Of a DNA stretch of 58,459 nt, positions 7,936-17,359 are shown in pieces. Both the position numbers and the translations under genes were made by a program. How positions within the stretch are numbered: position 1 is the stretch's first letter; each line of letters opens with the position of its first letter. The notes beneath the pieces are model-generated. The model searched no databases. It worked only from the letters and a program-made list of their open reading frames with translations, and was not told the DNA's origin. Source of the stretch: Paenibacillus sp. cl123 (lineage in GTDB: Bacteria; Bacillota; Bacilli; Paenibacillales; NBRC-103111); assembly GCF_900101595.1 (NCBI RefSeq), contig NZ_FMYY01000001.1, positions 1 to 58,459 on the forward strand. Reading direction: 5' to 3'.

Positions 7936-9170
7936 GCGATCACATCGTACTAGAGGTCGGCTTGGCGGTGGCGCTTATCGCGGCGGCAGGACTGCTGTCC
8001 GCGAAGCTGCGCTTTTCAGTAGTTCCTTTTTACATCCTCATCGGTATGGCCGTCGGACCTCATGCGCCGAAGCTGGGCATATTCGATTTCCGATTTATCG
8101 AGAGCGCTCCGCTCATCGAATTTATGGGCAGGCTTGGCGTATTGTTCCTGCTGTTCTACCTCGGACTGGAGTTTTCGGTTGGCCGTCTGATCAAGTCAGG
8201 ACGGTCCATCGCCTTCGGCGGAACCATTTATATTCTCATCAATTTCACCCTGGGTGTACTTCTGGGGATTATGTTCGATCTTCCCTGGATGGAAGTGCTG
8301 GTTGTGGCGGGAATTACGACCATATCCTCCAGCGCGATTGTAGCGAAAGTGCTCGTTGATTTGAAACGCACCGCCAACCCAGAGACGGAGATGATTCTTG
8401 GCATCATTATGTTCGAGGATGTTTTCCTCGCTGTATATATCTCCATTCTCTCGGGCCTCGTACTCAGTGGCGCCACCTCCGTAGCAGGGGTTGCGATGTC
8501 GGCTGTCATCGCGCTGGGCTTCATGCTTGGCTTCCTCGTGATAGGCCGCAAGGCGCTGCCGCTGCTGAACCGTCTGCTGAATATCCGCTCCAATGAGCTG
8601 TTCCTTCTTGTCGTGTTCGGCGCGCTGATGATTGTGGCGGGCTTCTCGGAAACCATTCATGTCGCTGAGGCGATTGGGGCGCTGCTCTTTGGTCTTGTCC
8701 TCGCGGAGACGGCGCATATGAAGCGGATCGAGCATATGATTTTGCCCTTCCGCGATTTCTTCGGGGCATTGTTTTTCTTCAGTTTCGGTCTGACCATTGA
8801 TCCGTTCGGCCTCGGCGGCGCGATCTGGCTTTCGCTCGCTGCGGTTGTTATCACGCTGATCGGTAACTTCACGGCGGGCATGGTCGCAGGACGAAGTGCG
8901 AAGCTGTCTCCGCAAGCTTCCGCGAATATCGGGTTGACCATTGTGTCGCGCGGAGAATTTTCGATTATAATGGCGAATATCGGCAAGGCAGGCGATCTGC
9001 TGCCTCTGCTTCAGCCATTTGCCGCGCTCTATGTCCTTATCCTGGCGATTCTCGGCCCGCTCCTGACCAAGGAATCGAAGACGGTATTCAAAGTTTTGAA
9101 CAAGTTTTTGCCGCTAGGAACAGCCAAGACTGCGAAAAAGCTGCAAAAAAGCACCGGTGAAGGCCCGTAA
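7932..9170 (+). CDS. khtU: K+/H+ antiporter KhtU (CPA2 family)
   Basis: A 412-residue polytopic membrane protein with about 12 hydrophobic segments, typical of CPA2 cation/proton antiporters. The [14 protein letters not shown] segment and the [14 protein letters not shown] block near the C-terminus are family signatures. With KhtT it should export K+ in exchange for protons under alkaline, high-K+ or electrophilic stress. It starts within the stop of khtT (ATGA). Confidence 0.9.
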   Translation: MSDHIVLEVGLAVALIAAAGLLSAKLRFSVVPFYILIGMAVGPHAPKLGIFDFRFIESAPLIEFMGRLGVLFLLFYLGLEFSVGRLIKSGRSIAFGGTIYILINFTLGVLLGIMFDLPWMEVLVVAGITTISSSAIVAKVLVDLKRTANPETEMILGIIMFEDVFLAVYISILSGLVLSGATSVAGVAMSAVIALGFMLGFLVIGRKALPLLNRLLNIRSNELFLLVVFGALMIVAGFSETIHVAEAIGALLFGLVLAETAHMKRIEHMILPFRDFFGALFFFSFGLTIDPFGLGGAIWLSLAAVVITLIGNFTAGMVAGRSAKLSPQASANIGLTIVSRGEFSIIMANIGKAGDLLPLLQPFAALYVLILAILGPLLTKESKTVFKVLNKFLPLGTAKTAKKLQKSTGEGP

Positions 9171-9229
9171 AGTTGAATGCGGCCACCAGCAAGCAAGTTA
9201 ACAAATTTACAATATCGGATGAAGCTAGT

Positions 9230-9258
9230 TTGGTCGAAATGAAGAGGTATGGTATACT
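9230..9258 (+). promoter_or_regulatory. Promoter candidate of the ABC exporter
   Basis: TTGGTC (9230-9235) and TATACT (9253-9258) are separated by 17 bp. The -10 lies inside the 5' arm of the khtU terminator hairpin, so the exporter transcript would start within the hairpin. Confidence 0.5.
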
Positions 9259-9291
9259 TTTCCTGCTGGAGAAGATACCATACCTTTTTTT
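9245..9291 (+). terminator. Terminator after khtU
   Basis: AGGTATGGTAT (9245-9255) pairs perfectly with ATACCATACCT (9275-9285), and seven T follow. The 11-bp stem and T-run make this a strong intrinsic terminator. Confidence 0.85.
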
Positions 9292-9389
9292 AGGGCAAAG
9301 AAAGAAAGTTTATGTATTCAGTGCGGGTTCACGTGCGGAAGAACTTTCGGACCATAAGGATAGATTGCTTAGGAGGCAGGAGGTTAAGC

Positions 9390-10313
9390 ATGGTAGCATC
9401 AGTCGTACAGCTAACGCAGGTAACGAAAAAAATCGGCTCCAAAACGCTCGTCGACGGACTCACCTTCGAGGTGCGCCCCGGTGAAGTATTCGGGTTCCTC
9501 GGGCCGAACGGGGCAGGAAAAACAACGACGATCCGGATGATGGTCGGCCTGATGTCGATATCGGCCGGGGACATTCGTATTCGCGAATTCAGCGTGGGCC
9601 GGCAGTTCGAACAGGCCATGCGCCATGTCGGCGCGATCGTGGAGAACCCGGAGTTTTACGGCTTCATGACGGGGTATCAGAACTTGATTCATTTCGCCAG
9701 AATGCTGCCCAATGTCGATAAGGAACGGATCGATGAGGTGATCCGGCTCGTGCGTCTGGAGAATCGGATTCATGACAAGGTGAAAACTTACTCGCTCGGG
9801 ATGAGACAACGGCTCGGCGTGGCGCAGGCGATCCTGCATCGCCCATCCGTGCTTATTCTCGACGAGCCGACGAACGGACTCGATCCGGAGGGCATTCGCG
9901 AGCTGCGTGATTACTTGCGCATGTTGGCCAAGGATGAAGGGCTGGCCGTCATCGTATCCAGTCATCTGCTGTCGGAGATGGAGCTGATGTGCGACCGGGT
10001 TGCGATTATCCAGAATGGCCGGCTGCTGGATGTGCGGTCTTTCAAGGAAGCTGCCGGCGGAGCGGAGCAGCTGGAGGTGCGCTTCGAGGTAAGTGACCAG
10101 GCTTCAGCCTCTGCTGTGCTGCTGGAAGCGGGCTGCGAGACGCGGACGAACGGCTCCGAGCTCTCCGTGCAGGTGCCGGACCGCAGGGAGACGGTAGCTG
10201 CCTTAAATGCGCGCCTCGTGGCTGCGGGGATAGCCGTCTACAGCATTCGGACCGTGACGAAAACGCTTGAGGAGCAGTTCCTTGAGGTGACAAGGGGGAA
10301 TCGCATTGTCTAG
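9390..10313 (+). CDS. ABC exporter ATP-binding subunit
   Basis: A 307-residue ABC ATPase of the BcrA/CcmA-like ABC-2 class. Walker A is GPNGAGKTTT, the signature is YSLGMRQRLGVAQA, Walker B is VLILDEPTNGLDP and the switch His lies in SSHLLSEM. After the nucleotide domain (to about residue 220) is a roughly 85-residue C-terminal domain typical of ABC-2 drug or lantibiotic exporters. The ATG at 9390 has AGGAGG spaced 7 nt upstream. It overlaps the permease gene by 8 bp. The substrate is unknown. Confidence 0.92.
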   Translation: MVASVVQLTQVTKKIGSKTLVDGLTFEVRPGEVFGFLGPNGAGKTTTIRMMVGLMSISAGDIRIREFSVGRQFEQAMRHVGAIVENPEFYGFMTGYQNLIHFARMLPNVDKERIDEVIRLVRLENRIHDKVKTYSLGMRQRLGVAQAILHRPSVLILDEPTNGLDPEGIRELRDYLRMLAKDEGLAVIVSSHLLSEMELMCDRVAIIQNGRLLDVRSFKEAAGGAEQLEVRFEVSDQASASAVLLEAGCETRTNGSELSVQVPDRRETVAALNARLVAAGIAVYSIRTVTKTLEEQFLEVTRGNRIV

Positions 10314-11082
10314 TCTGCTGTCGCTTGTGCAGAATGAAAATATGAAAATCTATAATCGGCTGCGTACATGGATCATGATGGGGATTTTGATCTTTACAGT
10401 TATAACGGCGGGCATCCTGATGAAATTTGTGCTGGAAGTGCCGTATACCAATGTCCTCCAGTTCATGGGCGCTACCACTTATTTGACCGGTTTATGCACG
10501 ATATTCAGCGTGATTGTCGCGGGAGATATCGTCGCCTCCGAGTTCAGCTGGGGAACGATCAAGCTGCTGCTGATCCGGCCGGCGTCCCGCAGCAAGGTGC
10601 TGGCGTCCAAGCTGATCGCGGCCCTGCTCTTCATGCTGGGTCTGCTGGCGCTGCATTTCATCTTTTCATACTTTACAGGCTTGATCCTGTTCGGCATGGG
10701 GGCGCCGCTCCTCCCGGGAGGCGAGTCGATGGGCAATATTGTCCGCACGTATCTGCTGGATACGGTGAGTATAGTGATGACCGTCCTGCTGGCCTTCATG
10801 ATCTCCGCAGCGTTCCGCAGCAGCTCGCTGGCTATCGGACTTTCGATTTTCCTGCTGCTGACGAAGGACGGCGTCGTGCTGATTCTGGCCAGGCTGAAAT
10901 ATGATTGGGTCAAATACTTCCTGTTCACCAATACGGACTTGACGCCCTACGTAACAGGCGGGAAGCCGCCGGTCGAAGGGATGACGCTTGGCTTCTCGGT
11001 AGCGGTCCTTGTGGCGTATGCGGTCCTGTTCTATCTGATCTCCTGGCTGCTTTTTACGAAGCGGGATGTGGCCGGCAACTAG
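10306..11082 (+). CDS. ABC-2 exporter permease subunit
   Basis: A 258-residue integral membrane protein with six predicted helices and the ABC-2 arrangement; the IVAGDIVASEFSWGTIKLLLIRP block is a family hallmark. It starts with TTG after AAGGGGG, overlapping the ATPase stop by 8 bp, so the two subunits are coupled. The small size suits lantibiotic-immunity or peptide-export type permeases. Confidence 0.9.
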   Translation: MSSLLSLVQNENMKIYNRLRTWIMMGILIFTVITAGILMKFVLEVPYTNVLQFMGATTYLTGLCTIFSVIVAGDIVASEFSWGTIKLLLIRPASRSKVLASKLIAALLFMLGLLALHFIFSYFTGLILFGMGAPLLPGGESMGNIVRTYLLDTVSIVMTVLLAFMISAAFRSSSLAIGLSIFLLLTKDGVVLILARLKYDWVKYFLFTNTDLTPYVTGGKPPVEGMTLGFSVAVLVAYAVLFYLISWLLFTKRDVAGN

Positions 11083-11098
11083 GGCGAAAACCAATATG

Positions 11099-11141
11099 GC
11101 AAAAAGGCTTCACCGGACGATTAGCGGTGAGGCCTTTTTGC
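11099..11141 (+). terminator. Terminator of the ABC exporter operon
   Basis: GCAAAAAGGCTTCACC (11099-11114) pairs with GGTGAGGCCTTTTTGC (11126-11141) with one mismatch. The T-run is within the stem end, and it could act in both directions. Confidence 0.85.
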
Positions 11142-11196
11142 TGTGCCCCCAGGCGATATCCGCGGAGGTTCAAGATAACGCCCCGCTTCCATCGGC

Positions 11197-12066
11197 TTAG
11201 CGGGATGACCAATGAGCAGGCCGGCTGAGGATTGGCGGCAGCTTGACGGAGGCATCTCCTTTTGCCGAATTCAGCTGAGCCTGGGTGAGGAACAGGCTCT
11301 CCGTGAGATCTGCGCCATGCAGCTCCGCATCCCGGAGATCGGCCCCGATGAGATCGGCGCCCCGCAGATCCGCTCCTCGCAGGTTGGCCGCGATCAGGTA
11401 GGCGCCCCGCAGATTGGCCCCGCGCAGGTCGGCACCTTGGAGCTTCGCTCCGATGAGGTCGGCGCCGCGGCTGTAGGTTTTCCGGCGCTTGGAAGCGGCC
11501 GGGTAGCGGCGAAGAGCGTCCTCTCGCACAAGCTCGCTGGTCCGAAGGAGGAGCAGATTGACCTCTGCCCGATGCGCTCCTGCATCCAGCGCCAGAAGCT
11601 CGCCTGGACTGAGCCGGGTCAGGCGTTCCGTTTTATCGAGCGCCTCGCTCAGCGCCTCCCGCATCCCGGAGGCGGGCTTCAGCGTCAGCGCCTCGGACAA
11701 ATACCAGAGCAGCTCGTGAAGATGCCGCATGATAGGGAAGGCATCGAACATTTCCTGCGCGCGGTCGGGTGTCTGACGCCAGTCCTGTCCGCCGTATGTT
11801 ACCTGGGACAGATGCTGTCCGGCGCCGAAGCAATCATAGACCGTACAGCCGCGGAAGCCCAACTGACGAAGCTGAGCATGCACGCCGCAGCGAAAGTCGG
11901 TTTGCAGATGGGTGCAGGGCTGCCCGGCCTGTTTGTCGACGGCGAAATCGGCCGAAACCGCAAAGGGCAGAGCAGCGCAGCACAAGCCGAAGCAATTGGC
12001 GCAGTCGGCTTTCAGATGGGAACGTTGTTTATCGGAGGAATCCATAGCATGCTGTTTCACTGGCAA
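11197..12066 (-). CDS. Cys-rich N-domain plus pentapeptide-repeat protein
   Basis: A 289-residue protein. The first about 80 residues hold clustered cysteines (a CANCFGLCC motif, then single Cys near residues 51, 60, 74 and 79) suggestive of a metal or Fe-S site, similar to YkgJ-like zinc/iron-chelating domains. A helical middle follows. Residues about 200-260 form roughly 11-12 pentapeptide repeats of A(D/N)LxG type, predicted to fold as a right-handed beta-helix. TTG at 12066 is chosen because AAGGAG lies 6 nt upstream; the internal ATG at codon 8 has no site. Function is unknown. Pentapeptide repeats can mimic DNA, as in Qnr proteins, but nothing here shows that. Confidence 0.82.
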   Translation of the reverse strand: MPVKQHAMDSSDKQRSHLKADCANCFGLCCAALPFAVSADFAVDKQAGQPCTHLQTDFRCGVHAQLRQLGFRGCTVYDCFGAGQHLSQVTYGGQDWRQTPDRAQEMFDAFPIMRHLHELLWYLSEALTLKPASGMREALSEALDKTERLTRLSPGELLALDAGAHRAEVNLLLLRTSELVREDALRRYPAASKRRKTYSRGADLIGAKLQGADLRGANLRGAYLIAANLRGADLRGADLIGADLRDAELHGADLTESLFLTQAQLNSAKGDASVKLPPILSRPAHWSSR

Positions 12067-12369
12067 ATCGTTCTCCTTCGAAATATCGTCAGGAATGAAT
12101 TTTGAATAAATGTTGATAGTTTAAGTCTAAAACAATTTGCCGGCGATGGATAGCGCCATTTTTATTATACCGGTATTCGGTCTTGACGGGGGAGGATCAG
12201 GCCGGGCGTGGTCTATGAAACGGGTCAGCGTATCGCAGCGGGGAGAACAGGGAAAGCTACTGGGAAAATTAAGGTTGCGTAAATGCGAAATCAAGAAGAG
12301 GATAATTGCGTTTGATGTCGAATAATTTTGTGTTGGACACTCCAAACAAAAGGGGATTTATGGCAGCTG
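12067..12369. other. Intergenic region upstream of phnC
   Basis: A 303-bp gap between two divergently transcribed genes. It must contain both promoters, but I find no convincing -35/-10 pair, operator or gene. PhoP-type TTAACA repeats are not evident. A short ORF opening at 12360 overlaps the phnC start in another frame and is not counted. Confidence 0.4.
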
Positions 12370-13140
12370 ATGATCGAATTCAAGCAAGTATCCAAAGTTT
12401 ATCCTAACGGAACCGTGGGCTTGAACAAGCTGAATCTAACGATCCACAAAGGCGAATTTGTGGTGATTGTAGGCTTGTCGGGAGCGGGCAAATCGACTAT
12501 GCTCCGCTCGATTAACCGGCTTCACGAAATTACCGACGGTCAAATATTTATAGACGGACGTTCCATCACCGCCGCATCGGGAGCGGAGCTGCGCAGAATG
12601 CGCCGGGATATCGGGATGATCTTCCAGAGCTTCAATCTGGTCAAGCGCTCCACGGTGCTGCGCAACGTACTCTCCGGCCGGGTCGGCTACCACTCAACGC
12701 TTCGCACGCTGCTCGGACTGTTCCCGAAGGAAGACATTGAGCTGGCGTTCAACGCGCTGGAGCGGGTCAACATTATGAACAAAGCGTACTCCCGCGCCGA
12801 TGAGCTGTCCGGGGGCCAGCAGCAGCGCGTATCGATCGCCCGTGCGCTGGCGCAGGAAGCCAAGATCATCCTGGCGGACGAGCCTGTCGCTTCCCTTGAT
12901 CCGCTCACGACGCGCCAGGTGATGGACGACTTGAAGCGGATCAATCAGGAGCTGGGCATTACGACGATCGTCAATCTGCACTTTATCGATCTGGCGCGGG
13001 AATATGCAACGCGCATCATTGGGCTGCGCGCTGGCGAAGTCGTATTCGACGGGCCGGTTGCGGAAGCGACGGACGAGAAGTTTTCGGAAATATACGGCCG
13101 GGCGATCAAGAAGGACGAGCTTCTCGGGGGGGATGCGTGA
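12370..13140 (+). CDS. phnC: Phosphonate-type ABC importer ATPase PhnC
   Basis: A 256-residue ABC ATPase with Walker [11 protein letters not shown], signature [16 protein letters not shown], Walker [14 protein letters not shown] and the PhnC-type [22 protein letters not shown] block. It energises import by two PhnE permeases and the PhnD binding protein. The start at 12370 fits the family N-terminus ([14 protein letters not shown]), although the ribosome site is weak. Its stop overlaps the next start (TGATG). No C-P lyase genes are nearby, so the substrate may be a phosphonate, phosphite or a phosphate ester. Confidence 0.9.
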   Translation: MIEFKQVSKVYPNGTVGLNKLNLTIHKGEFVVIVGLSGAGKSTMLRSINRLHEITDGQIFIDGRSITAASGAELRRMRRDIGMIFQSFNLVKRSTVLRNVLSGRVGYHSTLRTLLGLFPKEDIELAFNALERVNIMNKAYSRADELSGGQQQRVSIARALAQEAKIILADEPVASLDPLTTRQVMDDLKRINQELGITTIVNLHFIDLAREYATRIIGLRAGEVVFDGPVAEATDEKFSEIYGRAIKKDELLGGDA

Positions 13141-13931
13141 TGACGGATTCCGACCGCAAACGCGTACTGCAGAAGCCTTCGCGGATGAAGTCGTACATGA
13201 CGACGCTGCTTCTTATCGTGCTGCTCTGGTGGAGCGCGGAGAATACGGATTCGAGCCTGCCCAGGCTGATCAGCGGCGCTCCCGAGATGGGCAAGCTGCT
13301 CGTCGAGATGGTGCCCCCGGATTGGAGCTATATCGATGTCGTCTGGGCGCCTATGATGGAGACGGTTCAGATGGCGGTTATCGGGACGACGATCGGCGGG
13401 CTGCTGGCCATTCCGATCGCGCTGCTCGCCGCGAGCAACGTTGTGCGCACGCCGTGGCTTTATCAGCCGGCGCGCTTTATTTTGAACCTGATCCGCACGA
13501 TCCCCGAGCTGCTGTTCGCCGGCTTGTTCGTAGCGGTATTCGGGATCGGCGCGATCCCGGGGATTTTGGCGCTGATCTTCTTCTCCTTCGGTCTCGTTGC
13601 CAAGCTGACCTATGAATCGATCGAGGCTATCGACCCCGGTCCGCTGGAGGCGATGACCGCCGTTGGCGCGAATAAGGCGCAATGGATTCAATTTGGCGTA
13701 GTTCCTCAGGTAGCTGCGCAGTATATGGCTTATTTTCTGTACACGTTCGAGGTCAATGTACGCGCGGCAGCCGTGCTCGGACTCGTGGGAGCGGGCGGCA
13801 TAGGGCTGTTTCTCGACCGCACGCTGCAGCAATTCCGGTATGATCGCTCTTCGCTTATCATCCTATTGACGCTGGCGATCGTTCTGATCATCGACTATGT
13901 CAGCACCAAGGTAAGGGAGAAGCTGCTATGA
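13140..13931 (+). CDS. phnE: Phosphonate ABC importer permease PhnE (first)
   Basis: A permease of about 263 residues with a cytosolic N-terminus, one early helix and a five-helix transport core. The EAA-type loop follows the family pattern around ESIEAIDPGPLEAMTAVGAN, and a GLVGAGGIGLFL segment is near the end. The start is the ATG overlapping the phnC stop; a GTG 3 bp earlier is possible. It would pair with the second PhnE. Confidence 0.9.
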   Translation: MTDSDRKRVLQKPSRMKSYMTTLLLIVLLWWSAENTDSSLPRLISGAPEMGKLLVEMVPPDWSYIDVVWAPMMETVQMAVIGTTIGGLLAIPIALLAASNVVRTPWLYQPARFILNLIRTIPELLFAGLFVAVFGIGAIPGILALIFFSFGLVAKLTYESIEAIDPGPLEAMTAVGANKAQWIQFGVVPQVAAQYMAYFLYTFEVNVRAAAVLGLVGAGGIGLFLDRTLQQFRYDRSSLIILLTLAIVLIIDYVSTKVREKLL

Positions 13932-14722
13932 CAACGAGACCTGTTCCACCCAAAAAGTTCCGTATCCGTTATTGGCTTGTCGCGCTGATCGTTCTGGCGG
14001 TTTACGTATGGTCGTTCACCGGCATCGAGTATACCGGCTTGACACAAAGCGCAGGCAAAGACTTTGCAACTATTTTGCGCGGACTATTTAATCCCGACTG
14101 GGGATTTGTTTACGATCCGGAAGGCGAGGATTTGCTGAGAGGTTTGCTGGATACGCTGGGCATCTCGATTATCGGGACGTTTATCTCGGCTATTCTCTGT
14201 GTCCCGTTCGCTTTCTGGGCGGCAGCGAATATGAGCCGCCACCGCTGGGTAACGGGCAGCGGAAAGTTTATGCTCAGCTTGATCCGGACTTTCCCGGAAA
14301 TCGTGATGGCCATTATCTTTATTAAAGCGGTAGGCCCCGGCGCTTATGCGGGCGTGCTCGCCCTCGGGCTGCATTCGATCGGAATGCTCGGCAAGCTGTA
14401 TTCCGAGGCGATCGAGAACCTTGATCTCGGACCGTCGGAGGCATTGACCGCCTGCGGGGCTAATCGTCTGCAGGTGCTGTGGTTCGCCGTTATGCCGCAG
14501 GTGCTGCCGCATTTCTTCTCGTTCGCGCTCTACCGCTTCGAGATCAATATCCGTTCCGCGTCTATTCTCGGCTTGATCGGAGCAGGCGGTATCGGGGCTC
14601 CGCTGATCTTTGCGCTGGAGGCGCGCGCCTGGAACCGGGTCGGCATCATATTGCTCGGGATCATCGTGATGGTTACGATCATCGATATCATTTCCTCTTC
14701 GATTCGCAGACGTCTGGTCTAA
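13928..14722 (+). CDS. phnE: Phosphonate ABC importer permease PhnE (second)
   Basis: A 264-residue PhnE paralogue with the same core layout: the coupling loop around EAIENLDLGPSEALTACGAN and GLIGAGGIGAPL near the C-terminus. It starts in an ATGA overlap with the first permease, so phnC-phnE-phnE is one coupled operon closed by the terminator at 14764. Confidence 0.9.
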   Translation: MTTRPVPPKKFRIRYWLVALIVLAVYVWSFTGIEYTGLTQSAGKDFATILRGLFNPDWGFVYDPEGEDLLRGLLDTLGISIIGTFISAILCVPFAFWAAANMSRHRWVTGSGKFMLSLIRTFPEIVMAIIFIKAVGPGAYAGVLALGLHSIGMLGKLYSEAIENLDLGPSEALTACGANRLQVLWFAVMPQVLPHFFSFALYRFEINIRSASILGLIGAGGIGAPLIFALEARAWNRVGIILLGIIVMVTIIDIISSSIRRRLV

Positions 14723-14763
14723 CTGAACCGGCGATTCCCGCGCTTGCCGGAAGCTTGCAAGAG

Positions 14764-14803
14764 AAGCCCTGCTTTCCGTTATTTCGGAAAACGGGGCTTT
14801 TGC
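14764..14803. terminator. Bidirectional terminator between phnE and lysR
   Basis: AAGCCC with TTTCCG pairs with CGGAAA and GGGGCTTTTG around a short loop. A wider GAAGCTTGCAAG/CTTGCAGGAGCTTC symmetry surrounds it. The genes on either side converge on it. Confidence 0.75.
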
Positions 14804-14817
14804 TGCTTGCAGGAGCT

Positions 14818-15741
14818 TCAGTCTTCGATGCCTGAGACGGGATGCGCGAATATCCAGGCCAGAAAGCGCTCGGCTTGGACGGATAGCGGATCGCCGTCCC
14901 GCCAATACACGGCCAGCGGATTGGTTATCGGAGGGCCGGGAACCTGGACCCGCACCCGGGCGACTTCTCCGCGGGCGATGAACTCCCGAACCTCGGTCGC
15001 GGAAGCAAATAGCGTCCCGTAGCCGGCCGCTACGGCGCGCACCGCTTCATTCATGCCTCCGAGCTCAAGTCCGATGCGCGGCATGTCCACATGCCGGGAC
15101 CTGCATAAGGAAATCAGCATGCTGCGGGTAGAGCTGCCTTCCTCCCGCATAATGAAAGGCTCCTGCAGCATCTCGCCAAGAGTCGTCTCCCGGTCTGCCA
15201 GACGATGGCCAGGCGGCACGACGAACCACATCGGGTCCTCGGCAAGAGCTTTACGGACGAGGCCCTTGCCGGCCTCCAGACGGCCTCCTACAAAGGCAAG
15301 CTCCGCTTCGTAGGTAAGCAGCATATCCAGCGCGCGGTCCGCATTGCTCGTATGCAGTATAAGCTTGACGTTCTCGGCCGCCCGCTTGAAGCCCGACATC
15401 CAGGCGGGCAGCAGAAAGTTGGCCGGCAGATAAGTGGCGGCCAGCCGCAGGCTGCCGGTGCGTCCTTCCCGGTATTCATGGATCAGCAGGCTCAGCTCAT
15501 CCTCCAGCGCTACGAGCCGTCTAGCCTGCAGCGCGACAAATTGCCCGGCTTCTGTCAGCAGAATGCCTCTTCCCCGGGAGGCGAGCAGCGTCAGACCCAC
15601 CTCCTGCTCCAGCTTGCGCAGCTGCATCGTGACGGCGGGCTGGCTGATGCGCAGCAGCTCCGCGGCTTTCGTGACGCTGCCTGTGCGGGCGACAGCGTCG
15701 AGAAGCTGCAGTCCATGGGGATTTATGCGTAGCGGCTTCAA
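14818..15741 (-). CDS. LysR-family transcriptional regulator
   Basis: A 307-residue LysR-type regulator. The N-terminal HTH contains SVTKAAELLRISQPAVTMQL, and the effector domain has the usual two alpha/beta subdomains. The sequence resembles the CysL/YwfK and CbbR-like branch. It is divergent from threonine synthase with a palindrome between them, so control of that gene is the simplest inference. The phn importer genes flank the pair but are separately terminated. Confidence 0.88.
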   Translation of the reverse strand: MKPLRINPHGLQLLDAVARTGSVTKAAELLRISQPAVTMQLRKLEQEVGLTLLASRGRGILLTEAGQFVALQARRLVALEDELSLLIHEYREGRTGSLRLAATYLPANFLLPAWMSGFKRAAENVKLILHTSNADRALDMLLTYEAELAFVGGRLEAGKGLVRKALAEDPMWFVVPPGHRLADRETTLGEMLQEPFIMREEGSSTRSMLISLCRSRHVDMPRIGLELGGMNEAVRAVAAGYGTLFASATEVREFIARGEVARVRVQVPGPPITNPLAVYWRDGDPLSVQAERFLAWIFAHPVSGIED

Positions 15742-15770
15742 GCGGTCTCATCCTTCCTGGATCAGATTCA

Positions 15771-15807
15771 TAATATAAATTTATATTTCGTTAAATTAAA
15801 TATATTA
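15771..15807. promoter_or_regulatory. Palindromic operator candidate between lysR and thrC
   Basis: A perfect 14-bp palindrome ATATAAATTTATAT (15773-15786) is nested in a wider symmetry of TAATATA (15771-15777) and TATATTA (15801-15807). The stretch is extremely AT-rich and lies between divergent genes, as expected for LysR control. Confidence 0.5.
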
Positions 15808-15861
15808 TACTTATCATAGCTCATGCCTTATGGTGATGTAAAAGAGAAAGGTGTGAGCGCA

Positions 15862-17121
15862 ATGAGATTGAAAATGGTGTGTGCCGAATGTGCGGAAGAA
15901 AAGCCGCTGGACTCCGTGGCCTTCAGCTGCCGCTGCGGCGGTCTTATGCAGATCGTGCAGGAAGGCGCCAACTGGGACGCGGAGAAGCTGAAGCGAATTT
16001 TCGACGAGCGGCTGAAGGAGCGGGGAACGCTGCAGGCAAGCGGTGTGTGGCGATATAAAGAGCTGATTCATCCGGAGCTTCCTCTCCATGCCGCGGTCAC
16101 AAGGAATGAAGGAAACACCGGACTGTATGCGTCGGAGCAGGTAAGAGCTTATGCAGGAGTACGCAGGCTATGGCTGAAGGCGCAGAGCGAAAATCCGAGC
16201 GGCTCGTTCAAAGACAACGGCATGGTCGTCGCCGTATCTCAGGGACTTTCCTTGGGATACAGCAGATTCGCCTGTTCCTCGACAGGAAATACTTCGGCTT
16301 CGCTCGCCATGTATGCGGCCTGGGGCGGAGCCGAAGCTTATGTATTCGTCCCCGAGCATGGAGTGGCTGCAGGGAAGATCGGCCAAACGCTGGCATACGG
16401 CGGCCGGATGATACGCTTTTCCGGGACATACGACGATGGAATCGCATTCTTGCAGCGGCATGCGGCTGATCTGGGCCTGTATGTATGCAATTCGGTCAAT
16501 CCGTGGCGGATCGAAGGGCAGAAGAGCATCGGCTACGAGATCGCCCAGCAGCTTGGCTGGAGGCTGCCTGACTGGCTCGTGCTGCCGGGCGGCGCGCTAA
16601 GCAATATGACGGCGCTTGGCAAAGGATTAAAGGAGCTGCTCGCCGTAGGGCTGATCGATAAGCTGCCGCGAATTGCCGTCGTGCAGGCGGAGGGAGCGTC
16701 TCCCTTCCACCGGATGGTGGCATCAGGCGCAGACGTGCTCGTGCCTGAGCCGTCTCCCCGAACGCGGGCCAGCGCGCTATGTATCGGGCATCCGCCCAGC
16801 TGGAGAAAAGCCGCCGCGCTGCTCAGGGATTTCGACGGGGTTACGGTGTCGGTGACCGATGAAGAGATTTTCGCGGCAAAGCGGGTGGCGGATCGATCCG
16901 GCATCGGCTGCGAACCCGCATCGGCGGCATCTGTTGCCGGACTGCGCAAGCTTCAAGAGGCGGGTGTGGTGGACAGGGAGGCTGAGGCTGCATGCATCTT
17001 GACCGGACATATGCTGAAGGATCAGGAAGCGATGTTTATGTACCTGGAGGATGAACGGGATCTTAAAGGAGAGAAGCGGGAAGAACTGCGCCCGGAAGCG
17101 GTTCGCGCGTTGTTCTCTTAA
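15862..17121 (+). CDS. thrC: Threonine synthase
   Basis: A 419-residue fold-type II PLP enzyme that converts O-phosphohomoserine to threonine. An N-terminal Cys cluster (CAEC, then CRC; Cys 7, 10, 23 and 25) resembles the zinc-ribbon-like start of this thrC branch. The PLP lysine is Lys117 in SGSFKDNG, and ACSSTGNTSASLA forms the phosphate pocket. Start choice: the ATG at 15862 has AAAGGTG upstream and fits family N-termini better than an ATG 13 codons earlier. It stands alone, away from hom and thrB, next to a LysR gene, so it may be a secondary enzyme. Confidence 0.88.
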   Translation: MRLKMVCAECAEEKPLDSVAFSCRCGGLMQIVQEGANWDAEKLKRIFDERLKERGTLQASGVWRYKELIHPELPLHAAVTRNEGNTGLYASEQVRAYAGVRRLWLKAQSENPSGSFKDNGMVVAVSQGLSLGYSRFACSSTGNTSASLAMYAAWGGAEAYVFVPEHGVAAGKIGQTLAYGGRMIRFSGTYDDGIAFLQRHAADLGLYVCNSVNPWRIEGQKSIGYEIAQQLGWRLPDWLVLPGGALSNMTALGKGLKELLAVGLIDKLPRIAVVQAEGASPFHRMVASGADVLVPEPSPRTRASALCIGHPPSWRKAAALLRDFDGVTVSVTDEEIFAAKRVADRSGIGCEPASAASVAGLRKLQEAGVVDREAEAACILTGHMLKDQEAMFMYLEDERDLKGEKREELRPEAVRALFS

Positions 17122-17266
17122 ATGGGGCCAGGGCCAGGAAATTCGGCGGAAGAAAGGCGATCCCGTTCGCAACATAAACTGCTCCTGATCGGAGCCGCCC
17201 AATACGATTTCTTATAGCTCAAGAGGTGAACAACCACCGGAGCTTATACTTGCTGAGCTTTGCAGT

Positions 17267-17304
17267 AAAAACACAGCCCCCGCATAATTGCGGAGGCTGT
17301 GTTT
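17267..17304 (-). terminator. Terminator after phnD
   Basis: AAACACAGCC and GGCTGTGTTT pair, with CCGCA/TGCGG inside. On the minus strand the hairpin is followed by TTTTTA. It may also stop the thrC transcript coming from the other side. Confidence 0.85.
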
Positions 17305-17359
17305 GGTTGCTCTTGCCATATGGACGCCACGGGGGCAGCTCAGGTTCGGACAGCCGATA

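Noticed and set aside
12328..12369. Upstream extension of phnC
   Set aside because: The extra residues do not match PhnC N-termini, and the family start fits ATG at 12370.
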